Numbered from the stretch's first letter, positions 1 through 5,633 are shown. The stretch: 10,127 nucleotides of DNA from a bacterium (GCA_013152165.1 JAADGY010000075.1:1-10127); one strand, 5' to 3'. The notes: a model not told the origin generated them from the letters alone. Program-made: numbers and translations.

Positions 1-15
1 AGGGGTTTGTGATTT

Positions 16-73
16 TACCAAGGTTGTCAGACATTTCCAACCTCCGAGGTTGGTATCACTGACAACCTTGGTA
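16..73. repeat. nested inverted repeat (long-armed palindrome)
   Basis: Positions 17-30 (ACCAAGGTTGTCAG) are the perfect reverse complement of 59-72, and T16/A73 add one more pair. Inside the loop, 37-44 (CCAACCTC) pairs with 46-53 (GAGGTTGG), giving a stem within a stem. The outer arms are 28 bases apart. There is no T-run on either strand, so a standard intrinsic terminator is unlikely. The inner 12-mer at 33-44 recurs inverted at 3902-3913, so this looks like one member of a dispersed intergenic family. Confidence 0.8.
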
Positions 74-107
74 TTGAGTGAGATTCCTTCGGGGTTGATA
101 AAGGGGG

Positions 108-132
108 CCCCAAGCCAAAAGAGACTTTGGGG
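108..132 (-). terminator. weak terminator-like hairpin after the envelope operon
   Basis: CCCCAAG (108-114) can pair with TTTGGGG (126-132), with one G-T wobble and an 11-nt loop. It lies 29 bases beyond the stop of the last gene of the minus-strand operon, in the right place for a terminator. No U-run follows on the minus strand, so the call is tentative. Confidence 0.25.
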
Positions 133-160
133 GCGGGGGGAGAAGGTTTGTTGGGGTAGT

Positions 161-499
161 TTATGAAGTTAAGATGTTTACGCTAAGGATGACCTCGATG
201 ATTTGGATGAGCCAGTAAGAGGTAAAGATGATAACAAAACCGATAAGGGCGTTGGTTATCATTTTTTTGCCAGAGGTGATTTTGGATTCATCACCCATGG
301 CGGTTAAAAACTTAAACGCCCCCATTAGTAGGTAAAAGAAGACCAGCAGGCCGGATAGGATAAGAATATAAGGGAGGATTAAATTTATAACAGCGGCGGG
401 AGAGCTGGCAAAGGTGTTGGTATCGCTAATATTAAGCTTACTAATAAAGCCGGATAGGGGTGAGTTTGAGTAGTTAATGTCGTCCCAGATTGTAGCCAT
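161..499 (-). CDS. small two-helix T4SS-pilin-like membrane protein
   Basis: This is a 112-residue protein. A polar N-terminus (1-36) is followed by two hydrophobic helices at about 37-62 and 82-107. They are joined by a short polar loop containing GDESKI (69-74) and a pair of lysines. This is the layout of VirB2/TrbC-like and T4SS_pilin small membrane proteins, common in Patescibacteria as 'pilin' or hypothetical genes. The loop and second helix resemble residues 317-350 of the upstream gene's product (GDAEKI loop), so the two share a core. The start is firmly set by AAAGGAGG six bases before the ATG. It is the last gene of a three-gene operon, 27 bases after its neighbour's stop. No signal peptide is evident, so insertion probably uses the helices themselves. 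The function is inferred from architecture: a surface-filament or secretion-channel subunit, or a membrane partner of the neighbouring protein. Confidence 0.8.
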   Translation of the reverse strand: MATIWDDINYSNSPLSGFISKLNISDTNTFASSPAAVINLILPYILILSGLLVFFYLLMGAFKFLTAMGDESKITSGKKMITNALIGFVIIFTSYWLIQIIEVILSVNILTS

Positions 500-505
500 A
501 AAAGA

Positions 506-513
506 CCTCCTTT
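506..513 (-). promoter_or_regulatory. strong Shine-Dalgarno site
   Basis: The minus strand reads AAAGGAGG, then 6 bases, then the ATG at 499-497. This is the strongest ribosome binding site in the window and shows that the organism uses anti-Shine-Dalgarno pairing for internal operon genes. Confidence 0.85.
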
Positions 514-526
514 TAGTAGTATGTTT

Positions 527-1855
527 TTAAGTTGTTGGAGTTGGGGTTAAGGTTGGGGATGGTACTTGAGTGGGAGTGGGTGGTGGAGTATAAGGTGTGG
601 GTATGGGTGTGGGTGTTAGAGTGGGAGGATAGATAATTGTTGGGGTGGGTGTGGGAGTAAATGAAAGAGTGGGCGTGGGAATGGATGTCGGTGTGGAGTC
701 GCCGCCGAAACCTCCTCCACCTCCACCGCTACCCCCACCTGGAGTATTGTTTCCACCCGAAAAAGAAGAGGTTTTAAGTGTGGGCAGATCAAGTAAGGTT
801 AGGCCGACAAACTTCATAATCATGATGGAAAAGATGATAAACAAAATGCCGGCGATGATGGCGGTCAGGAGAGATTTGGCCTGTTTGATTTTTTCGGCGT
901 CGCCTTGGGAAGTGATGTATAAAAAGGAGGCGTAAACCAACAAAAGCATAGCGACGCCACCAAGCAGGAAGGATAGGATTCGGAAGATGGTGGAAAATAA
1001 ACCGCCGGTGCCGGTGGTGTTCATACAGCCAAAAACGGTCCAAACCTTGCCGGAAGGAGAGTTGATATCGCCCATGCACGCTACACAGTCGTTATATTCG
1101 GGGCTGGAGGGATCGATGAATTTACAAGGGGTGTTGGCGGTCTTTTTAACTTGTTGTTGATCATATTGGTTCAAGGCATCTTCAAGGGTTCCCACCTTTC
1201 TTCCTTTCACATAAAGGTTTAGAGAGGAGCATGAGTAGTTAGGATCTTCTAAAGGAGGGGGGTTGTTCCAGATGAAAGTGGCAGTTTTGTTGGTGGAGTT
1301 GTATTGAAGATAGGAAGCTCTGTAATTAGAAGATTGGTCATAAAGGCAGGCTGTGGGGTCAGAGTTGCCGCAGGAACATGCCGTTTCAACGTAATAATCT
1401 GAGGTTAATGGTAGATTCACAGGAATGTAGAGTTTATTGCCAGCGATTTTGTAGTTGCCGGTGATAAAGATGGTTTGTATGGGAATAGAGCAGCTTTGAT
1501 TACTATCCACTTCGCCGACACTCATTGGGTCTAATTCTTTTCCTTGGATAGATACACTGCAACTGCCGACAAGGTCTTTTTTGGAGAGTGTAATATCAAG
1601 GCTTTGGTTAAGATCGGTTGGACCTTGAATGATGTTATTGTCACATTTTGTGGATACTTCTATTCTGATAAGGTTGGGATTGGTGTTGGTGGTTTCCAGG
1701 TGTATTTTAACTTGGCTTTGCGTTTCTGTTTTTTGATAAGAAACTAGACTATTGGGAGTGCTATTACAGTCTTGATTAAGACCTGCATAGATGGCCGAGG
1801 GTGAGAAGAAGAGTAAGGCAGAAAGAATGGTGAGGATAGTGATTATTTTCTTCAT
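527..1855 (-). CDS. secreted Cys-rich protein with pilin-like two-helix domain and Pro-Thr tail
   Basis: This is a 442-residue protein. A signal peptide covers about 1-24, with probable cleavage after AIYA. An exported region (25-285) holds twelve cysteines, an even number that would suit disulfides. Two transmembrane helices follow at about 288-315 and 328-351. The loop between them, with GDAEKI at 318-323, matches the GDESKI loop of the next gene. The C-terminus is a Gly-rich linker (367-385) and a Pro/Thr tail (387-442) built of TPTP-type repeats, typical of extended wall-spanning or O-glycosylated linkers. The ATG overlaps the upstream TGA as ATGA, with only a weak GAGAAG ahead, so translation is probably coupled. 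The exported domain matches no family I recognise. The pilin-like core suggests an envelope filament or secretion component. The Pro/Thr tail may lie outside the membrane or in the wall, but its topology is uncertain. Confidence 0.75.
   Translation of the reverse strand: MKKIITILTILSALLFFSPSAIYAGLNQDCNSTPNSLVSYQKTETQSQVKIHLETTNTNPNLIRIEVSTKCDNNIIQGPTDLNQSLDITLSKKDLVGSCSVSIQGKELDPMSVGEVDSNQSCSIPIQTIFITGNYKIAGNKLYIPVNLPLTSDYYVETACSCGNSDPTACLYDQSSNYRASYLQYNSTNKTATFIWNNPPPLEDPNYSCSSLNLYVKGRKVGTLEDALNQYDQQQVKKTANTPCKFIDPSSPEYNDCVACMGDINSPSGKVWTVFGCMNTTGTGGLFSTIFRILSFLLGGVAMLLLVYASFLYITSQGDAEKIKQAKSLLTAIIAGILFIIFSIMIMKFVGLTLLDLPTLKTSSFSGGNNTPGGGSGGGGGGFGGDSTPTSIPTPTLSFTPTPTPTIIYPPTLTPTPIPTPYTPPPTPTQVPSPTLTPTPTT
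530..690 (-). repeat. Pro-Thr codon repeat, G-rich on the plus strand
   Basis: This DNA encodes the Pro/Thr tail of the preceding gene. On the plus strand it is a G/T repeat with spaced GGG runs such as GGGTATGGGTGTGGG near 600-616. Degenerate CCN-ACN codon pairs make it prone to slippage and length change. Several G-runs come close to a G-quadruplex pattern, but most sets of four need one long loop. Confidence 0.7.
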
Positions 1856-3645
1856 TTCTTCTCTATATTATACAGCGGGCTGACTAAGTGGATAGCCCCA
1901 GGAGCGCGCAGGTTAAAAACCTTCTTAAAGACGGCGCCGTCAAATTCCTTTCTACCCCTGTTAGTGTAAAAGATGACTTTGCTGGTGTAGCCGGCGGTCG
2001 AGTAGGCAACCTCGATTCTATCGATTGAGGAGACAGGGCCGCCGTACTTAGCGGCTTCCTGCCTAATCCTGTCGGTTGACCAAGTGTCTGGGACCGAACC
2101 GAAACAGCTGTCGGTTTGGGAAAGGTGCGGCGGGGAGGAGGGGTTGTTGGTGTAGACGAGGGCGGTGTTTATAATATCAGCCATTTCGGACTGGGTCAGC
2201 CAGGGGTGGGATCGACCGCAGGATTTGCCAGATCGGGTCTTGTACCAGCCTTTATAAAACCAAGGCGAGCCGGCGATTTTTTCATAAGCCTCTGGTGTCC
2301 AGCAGGTTTGATTGCCGCATTGAGTGTCCCAGTGAGCGGGAGTGGAGTGTCCCAGGGTAGTGTAGCTTTTTAGATAGCCGCCGCTGGTGGATGAGTACCA
2401 GGCGGAGATTATTTGGTTGGTGGAGTTAGAGACAATGATTAACCCCTTAGTGTCTTGGACTGCCCGGCGCCAAGCATCCGGAGTGTTGTTGGCTTTGGAG
2501 GATTTATAAACCTGGCAGGCCTGGGTGACGCAGATGCGTTTTTTAACTGATCGGCTGTCCATGCGCCAGCCGACATAAGATAAGGCATAGGTGCGGGCGG
2601 CGATGGCCTGGGCTTTAAGAGCTTCATAGCCGCCTTTGTCGGCCCATTTGGTTGGCATTTCAGCGATACCCATTAAATACCTGTCTTCAAATGGCAAGGT
2701 GCCGACGGTGGTAGCGATGGTGGATGGGGAGCTTATAGTTTCTAAACGAATGTTGCCGTAATAGGCTTTTAGGATATCTTGATAGTTTTGGCCTTTTTTA
2801 GCGCGGCCAAAAGCGCCGTATTGGCTCATACCTTTAAAATGGGGGGCACCGAAGGAAAAAACGGCAAAAGCGGGTCGGAAACCTGGGTCATAATCAGCTC
2901 TGGCGTTAGGGTCGCCGCTTAAAGGCACATCGCCGACACTGGTGGTAAAAAGTCCGGTTTTTTGGGCTAAGATTTGCTTTTGGCGGGCGGTTAAGCTGGC
3001 GATTTTTTGGGACAGCATATTTTGATAGGCTTTAGCGCCGGCGATTTCCTTGGCAAAAAATCTAGCCTGCTTATCCAGTTGAGATTGCAGGGAGGCTAGG
3101 CGTTTTTGCTTGACGGCCAAGATTTCTTTTCTTTTTTTGACCTCCTGCTTGATTTTTTTAAGGGTGGCCAGTTTTTCCGATAATGTTTGTATTTGATTGC
3201 GGGAAGACATCATGAGCCTTTCTTCAAAGGCGATAACGGTTAGAGTTTGGTGGCTTAAGCCTTGATTAAAGATAAGGGATATCGGCGAGATTGACCGAGC
3301 CAGCTTGTAAGTGTAATGGATTTGGGTTTGGAGCTTTTGTTGTTGGGAATGGATGTCTTTTTCTTTGGTGATGATGGTTTTTTCCAAGGTTTTAATGGTT
3401 TGCTCTTCTTTAACAAGTTGGTTGCTGGTGGCATTGATTTGGGATTGGATGCTTTTGATTTGTTTTTGGAGTTTGTTTAAGGCGCTTTCTAAGGGTCTGG
3501 TGGCCTGCCGGCTCATGTCGAGTTGTTTTTGAAGGCTGTTTATTTGTTTTTGGATATCCTCCAACTCGTCAGCCCAAGAGAGACGCAGGGGAAAGATGGT
3601 TATCAAGAATAAAGCAATGAAGGCTAAGGCAATATGTTTAACCAT
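1852..3645 (-). CDS. secreted coiled-coil/SpoIID-domain peptidoglycan lytic protein
   Basis: With the start at 3645 the protein has 597 residues. A signal peptide spans 1-25 (hydrophobic core, cleavage after LSWA). A long Lys/Gln-rich coiled coil runs from about 26 to 229, resembling the regulatory coiled coils of PcsB/CwlO/EnvC-type proteins. A SpoIID domain follows: GMSQYGA at 272-278, AEMP at 328-331 with the Glu that is probably catalytic, EALKAQAIAARTYA at 341-354, and STSGGY at 419-424. SpoIID proteins are lytic transglycosylases acting on glycan strands. Here the GMSQYGA segment precedes AEMP, an order I recall from actinobacterial-type SpoIID proteins. Six cysteines lie in the C-terminal half. 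An in-frame extension to 3834 is rejected: it translates intergenic repeats and palindromes and has no signal peptide at its N-terminus. It is the first gene of the operon, its TGA overlapping the next ATG by four bases. Localisation is extracytoplasmic. Confidence 0.85.
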   Translation of the reverse strand: MVKHIALAFIALFLITIFPLRLSWADELEDIQKQINSLQKQLDMSRQATRPLESALNKLQKQIKSIQSQINATSNQLVKEEQTIKTLEKTIITKEKDIHSQQQKLQTQIHYTYKLARSISPISLIFNQGLSHQTLTVIAFEERLMMSSRNQIQTLSEKLATLKKIKQEVKKRKEILAVKQKRLASLQSQLDKQARFFAKEIAGAKAYQNMLSQKIASLTARQKQILAQKTGLFTTSVGDVPLSGDPNARADYDPGFRPAFAVFSFGAPHFKGMSQYGAFGRAKKGQNYQDILKAYYGNIRLETISSPSTIATTVGTLPFEDRYLMGIAEMPTKWADKGGYEALKAQAIAARTYALSYVGWRMDSRSVKKRICVTQACQVYKSSKANNTPDAWRRAVQDTKGLIIVSNSTNQIISAWYSSTSGGYLKSYTTLGHSTPAHWDTQCGNQTCWTPEAYEKIAGSPWFYKGWYKTRSGKSCGRSHPWLTQSEMADIINTALVYTNNPSSPPHLSQTDSCFGSVPDTWSTDRIRQEAAKYGGPVSSIDRIEVAYSTAGYTSKVIFYTNRGRKEFDGAVFKKVFNLRAPGAIHLVSPLYNIEKK

Positions 3646-3651
3646 AGTTTT

Positions 3652-3657
3652 ATGATA
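3652..3657 (-). promoter_or_regulatory. -10 element directly upstream of the coiled-coil/SpoIID gene
   Basis: The minus strand reads TATCAT (5 of 6 matches to TATAAT), then 6 bases, then the ATG at 3645. No Shine-Dalgarno sequence is present, so the mRNA probably begins at or next to the start codon. Two TTGACA hexamers lie upstream (minus strand, 3675-3670 and 3689-3684), but their spacings of 12 and 26 bases do not fit a sigma-70 -35 site. This supports 3645 over 3663 or 3834 as the start. Confidence 0.5.
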
Positions 3658-3669
3658 AACCATACAAAA

Positions 3670-3690
3670 TGTCAAATGTGAGATGTCAAA
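3670..3690. repeat. TGTCAAA short repeats
   Basis: TGTCAAA occurs at 3670-3676 and 3684-3690 on the plus strand, a spacing of 14. The same word recurs at 5500-5506 and several times in 6699-6740, each time a short distance before a CTCGCCTCGC hairpin. Its complement contains TTGACA. Confidence 0.7.
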
Positions 3691-3701
3691 TGCCAAAACT
3701 A

Positions 3702-3729
3702 CTCGCCTCGCGTCGACAAGCTCCGCGAG
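3702..3729. repeat. CTCGCCTCGC palindromic element, copy 1
   Basis: The shared 10-mer is at 3702-3711. CTCGCG (3707-3712) pairs with CGCGAG (3724-3729) around an 11-base loop. This copy is the least symmetrical of three in the window. It falls inside the rejected N-terminal extension of the SpoIID gene. Confidence 0.7.
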
Positions 3730-3733
3730 TGAA

Positions 3734-3796
3734 AAATTCCAAATCCCAAATTCCAAGTGTCCAAACAAATTCCAAGCACCAAATTTCAAACAAAAC
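3734..3796. repeat. degenerate AAATTCCAA/AAATCCCAA repeats
   Basis: AATTCCAA occurs three times (near 3735, 3750 and 3768), mixed with AATCCCAA and CCAAATTTC variants. It is A/C-rich on the plus strand. This low-complexity pattern is the type seen between genes in many Patescibacteria genomes. Confidence 0.65.
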
Positions 3797-3853
3797 CTAA
3801 AAACCACTCCTGTAGCAGAGAAACTGATTTTCATCCTCGGACGGTTGGTATTT

Positions 3854-3890
3854 CCTATTAATCCTCGGGTGTAACCCGAGGTTTGATAGG
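3854..3890. repeat. long two-part hairpin
   Basis: CCTCGGGT (3863-3870) pairs with ACCCGAGG (3874-3881) around a 3-base loop. After one T-T mismatch, 3854-3861 pairs with 3883-3890 over eight more positions, one a G-T wobble. The neighbouring GGTTGGTAT (3843-3851) also occurs at 48-56 in the first intergenic region. Confidence 0.75.
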
Positions 3891-3979
3891 TATATTCTTA
3901 AGAGGTTGGAAATCAGGGGAAACATTCCAAAACTCAAATCTCAAGGAACAAACCCCCTTCGGTAGGGGCAGGGGGTGAA

Positions 3980-4000
3980 ATTTTCAATTTTCAATTTTCA
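3980..4000. repeat. ATTTTCA x3 tandem repeat
   Basis: Three perfect adjacent copies of the 7-mer ATTTTCA occupy 3980-3986, 3987-3993 and 3994-4000. A related TTTTTCAATT lies at 4064-4073. Confidence 0.85.
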
Positions 4001-4035
4001 ATGAAACCCCAATTATCCAATCCACCTTACTTGGA

Positions 4036-4057
4036 TCCCCGGCCTTTAGGCCGGGGA
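4036..4057. repeat. perfect GC-rich hairpin
   Basis: TCCCCGGCCT (4036-4045) pairs perfectly with AGGCCGGGGA (4048-4057) across a 2-base loop. On the plus strand it is followed after a few bases by CATTTTT, so it loosely resembles an intrinsic terminator. No plus-strand gene lies upstream to use it. Confidence 0.75.
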
Positions 4058-4092
4058 GATTCATTTTTCAATTACAAACAAATCTTTATCTA

Positions 4093-4170
4093 GTAACTAG
4101 CTAACCCGCAAACTAGTCACTTGCCAACCAGCCAACCCGCCAACCCGCCAACCCGCAAACTCGCAACTAA
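4093..4170. repeat. 8-base tandem array, consensus GCCAACCC
   Basis: About ten units run head to tail. GCCAACCC is perfect at 4131-4138, 4139-4146 and 4147-4154, and has one change at 4123-4130. Diverged units (GCTAACCC, GCAAACTA, a 7-base GTCACTT, GCAAACTC, GCAACTAA) flank these. The array starts about 90 bases before the PAP2 promoter. Confidence 0.85.
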
Positions 4171-4251
4171 GCTTCCCCCGGGGTTAAGGGGAAAGGTGCA
4201 GCTAAAAATGTTTATCGACTTAACCTTGATGACTTTTGGGTTTAATGTCTT

Positions 4252-4257
4252 TATAAT
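4252..4257 (+). promoter_or_regulatory. perfect TATAAT -10 box, leaderless geometry
   Basis: TATAAT is followed by TGTTTT and then the ATG at 4264, so transcription would start at about the A of the start codon. No Shine-Dalgarno sequence is present. A weak -35 candidate, ATGACT at 4229-4234 (4 of 6 matches to TTGACA), gives a 17-base spacer. Confidence 0.65.
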
Positions 4258-4263
4258 TGTTTT

Positions 4264-4932
4264 ATGTTTACGAATAAGCGGGTGGGGCTTGGTTTAAGTT
4301 TGGCGGTTTTACTGACGGCTGGATTAGCGGTCTGGCACCCGGGCGTGTTTTGGTGGGAGGCGGGTTTTTATCGATGGCTGTTTGATGCAACCAAGCCGCT
4401 TGGATTGGTTTGGGTGCTGGTGTCAGCGATGTATCCAGTGGCGGGGTTGGTGATTTTGATAATGTTATGGAATTTTTGGAAAGAGTCAAAAAAGGACGAG
4501 GTTTTATTGATGATCTTAATAGCCAGCGGGGCGGTGGTGTCGGGGGCGCTTAAGCGGATTATCGGCCGGCCATGTCCAAACCAGGATGTATTATCGCATT
4601 ATCCGACGTTTAGCGATTGGGTAAATAAACTGGCGGGAGTTGATTGGCTAAGAACTAAGCAAGCGGCCGATTTTTGTTGGCCGTCAGGACATGTAACGGC
4701 TTTTGTGGTTTTTTTTGGCGGGGTGATTTTATTAATGAGCCTTCATATACTGCCGAAGGAGAAACATAAAAATTGGTTAAAGTGGGTGAGTTGGTTTCTG
4801 GTGGCGGCCATTGGCCTGTCAAGAATTTTCTTAGGCCAGCATTGGCTGTTGGATGTTGTCGGCGGCTATTTAGTTGGAGCGCTTTGGTTGTGGCTGGTGT
4901 TTAGTTGGTTTTTGGAAAGGAAAAGATCATGA
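4264..4932 (+). CDS. PAP2-family membrane phosphatase
   Basis: This 222-residue protein has about six membrane helices (near 6-24, 45-69, 78-96, 142-161, 170-188, 194-216). PAP2 enzymes remove phosphate from lipid phosphates or pyrophosphates such as phosphatidic acid or undecaprenyl diphosphate, with the catalytic site at the outer membrane face. Motif 2 is PSGH at 140-143. Motif 3 is SR at 186-187, the catalytic His 193 and Asp 197. Motif 1 normally reads K-x6-RP. Here K97 is followed by GRPCP, so Cys104 sits where Arg is expected. This could alter phosphate binding, or the preceding Arg102 may compensate. Seventeen of 222 residues are Trp, reflecting the G/T-rich strand. The gene is probably leaderless and overlaps the NUDIX gene by ATGA. 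The substrate cannot be decided from sequence; recycling of a polyprenyl carrier is the simplest guess. Confidence 0.85.
   Translation: MFTNKRVGLGLSLAVLLTAGLAVWHPGVFWWEAGFYRWLFDATKPLGLVWVLVSAMYPVAGLVILIMLWNFWKESKKDEVLLMILIASGAVVSGALKRIIGRPCPNQDVLSHYPTFSDWVNKLAGVDWLRTKQAADFCWPSGHVTAFVVFFGGVILLMSLHILPKEKHKNWLKWVSWFLVAAIGLSRIFLGQHWLLDVVGGYLVGALWLWLVFSWFLERKRS
4917..4921 (+). promoter_or_regulatory. Shine-Dalgarno site that sets the NUDIX start
   Basis: AAGGA lies 7 bases before the ATG at 4929, inside the end of the PAP2 gene. It favours 4929 over the in-frame ATG at 4905, which would add eight residues and a 28-base overlap. Confidence 0.7.
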
Positions 4933-5486
4933 AGCCGAAGATAATAAAACCACCAGAGGTAATTGTTAAGACTAAGTGGTTTAAAATATCTCATATAAAG
5001 GTGAGGATGGCTGATGGTTTGGTGGTGGATTGGGAGTATCTTGACGAGGAGGTTGACGCAGTTTCGGGCGTGATAATTGACAAGGAAGGCTATATTTATA
5101 TGGTTAAAGAGTGGCGGGGGGCTTGGCGGGAAGATGTTTTGGGAGTGGTGACGGGCGGTGCGCCGAAAGGCTTATCGGTGAAAAAAGCGGCGGTTGAGTT
5201 TGTTCGAGAGGCAAGAGAAGAAGCCGGTTATAGGCCAAAAAAGGTAACCTTTTTGGGCAAATTTAAACACAGCATGAGCCAATGGGGATATAGGTATCTA
5301 TTTTTGGGCGAGGATTTGGTTGAGGATCCTTTGCCGAAGGATGAGGGGGAAGAGATTGAAGTGGTGAAGATGAAGCTTGATGAAGTATTGGAAAAATATG
5401 TGTATCAAGGTTTGGGGAAGCTGACATCTTATTCGGCTTTGGCGTTGATATTGGTGAAGGAATACCTTAAGAAGACTGAGAAGTAA
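4929..5486 (+). CDS. NUDIX hydrolase, ADP-ribose pyrophosphatase-like
   Basis: This 185-residue soluble protein belongs to the NUDIX fold, which cleaves nucleoside diphosphates linked to another group. The metal-binding end of the Nudix box is clear: REAREEAG at 93-100. A beta-strand region before it (IYMVKEWRGAWREDVLGVVTGG, about 56-77, read here in parts) resembles ADP-ribose pyrophosphatases. The rest of the box is unusual. The canonical motif needs Glu eight residues before that Arg, but Lys85 is there, and the usual Gly is Pro79; the nearest glycines are 76-77 and 81. Two or three extra residues before the helix would explain this. The start at 4929 is chosen from the AAGGA site and the ATGA overlap with PAP2. 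The stop TAA is followed at once by in-frame TAG. The substrate is unknown; co-transcription with PAP2 suggests a phosphorylated intermediate. Confidence 0.85.
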   Translation: MKPKIIKPPEVIVKTKWFKISHIKVRMADGLVVDWEYLDEEVDAVSGVIIDKEGYIYMVKEWRGAWREDVLGVVTGGAPKGLSVKKAAVEFVREAREEAGYRPKKVTFLGKFKHSMSQWGYRYLFLGEDLVEDPLPKDEGEEIEVVKMKLDEVLEKYVYQGLGKLTSYSALALILVKEYLKKTEK

Positions 5487-5516
5487 TAGGATAAGAAAAT
5501 GTCAAAACTTAGATGT

Positions 5517-5560
5517 CACCCTGTACCAGACTCCGACTTTGCGTCGGAGACGGTACGGGG
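5517..5560. repeat. compound hairpin with CACCCTGTACCAGA head
   Basis: CCCTGTACC (5519-5527) pairs with GGTACGGGG (5552-5560), with one G-T wobble. After a small internal loop, CTCCGAC (5531-5537) pairs with GTCGGAG (5543-5549). The head CACCCTGTACCAGA (5517-5530) differs by one base from CACCCTATACCAGA at 6849-6862, which also forms a hairpin. Confidence 0.8.
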
Positions 5561-5586
5561 TTGCCCAGCATTGGCATGCTGGGCAA
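5561..5586. repeat. perfect 11-bp hairpin
   Basis: TTGCCCAGCAT (5561-5571) pairs perfectly with ATGCTGGGCAA (5576-5586) around a TGGC loop. It abuts the compound hairpin directly. By position it may act as a two-way transcription stop between convergent genes, though no U-run follows. Confidence 0.75.
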
Positions 5587-5605
5587 AATTCCAATTATCA
5601 ATGAC

Positions 5606-5633
5606 CTCGCCTCGCTTCGCTAGGCGAAGCGGG
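5606..5633. repeat. CTCGCCTCGC palindromic element, copy 2
   Basis: The 10-mer is at 5606-5615. CGCTTCGC (5613-5620) pairs with GCGAAGCG (5624-5631) around a TAG loop, with two further pairs outside, one a wobble. Confidence 0.75.

Larger units (their letters stand above)
1..160. other. gene-free edge region downstream of the envelope operon
   Basis: No credible coding sequence is seen here. The region lies 3' of the minus-strand envelope operon, whose last stop codon is at 161-163. It contains a nested inverted repeat (17-73) and a weak hairpin (108-132). The plus strand is very G-rich around 103-158, with runs of four to six G. Confidence 0.7.
3646..4263. other. 618-base divergent intergenic region, rich in repeats
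   Basis: It separates the divergent envelope operon and PAP2/NUDIX operon. No gene is credible. From left to right it holds TGTCAAA repeats, a CTCGCCTCGC hairpin, AATTCCAA repeats, a long hairpin at 3854-3890, a triple ATTTTCA repeat, a GC hairpin at 4036-4057, an 8-base tandem array at 4093-4170, a small hairpin at 4173-4193, and the PAP2 promoter. Both operons' -10 elements lie at its edges, leaving about 590 bases with no assigned role. Confidence 0.8.

Noticed and set aside
645..935. 96-residue plus-strand reading frame
   Set aside because: It is opposite the Pro-Thr and Gly-rich tail and its composition simply mirrors that repeat.
3684..3689. TTGACA as the -35 site for the SpoIID gene
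   Set aside because: Spacing to the -10 hexamer is 26 bases (12 for the nearer copy), outside the sigma-70 range.
3646..3834. In-frame N-terminal extension of the SpoIID gene (63 residues)
   Set aside because: It translates intergenic AATTCCAA, palindrome and TGTCAAA repeats. The start at 3645 is directly followed by a proper signal peptide and preceded by a -10 box.
4036..4073. Intrinsic terminator on the plus strand
   Set aside because: The stem is strong and a short T-run follows at a distance, but no plus-strand transcript is known to enter from upstream.
3670..4170. CRISPR array
   Set aside because: The repeats are 7-9 bases, adjacent or irregular, with no unique 30-base spacers and no cas gene nearby.
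4905..4928. Upstream ATG for the NUDIX gene
   Set aside because: The ATG at 4929 has a well-placed AAGGA and an ATGA overlap; the extra eight residues only translate the end of PAP2 in another frame.
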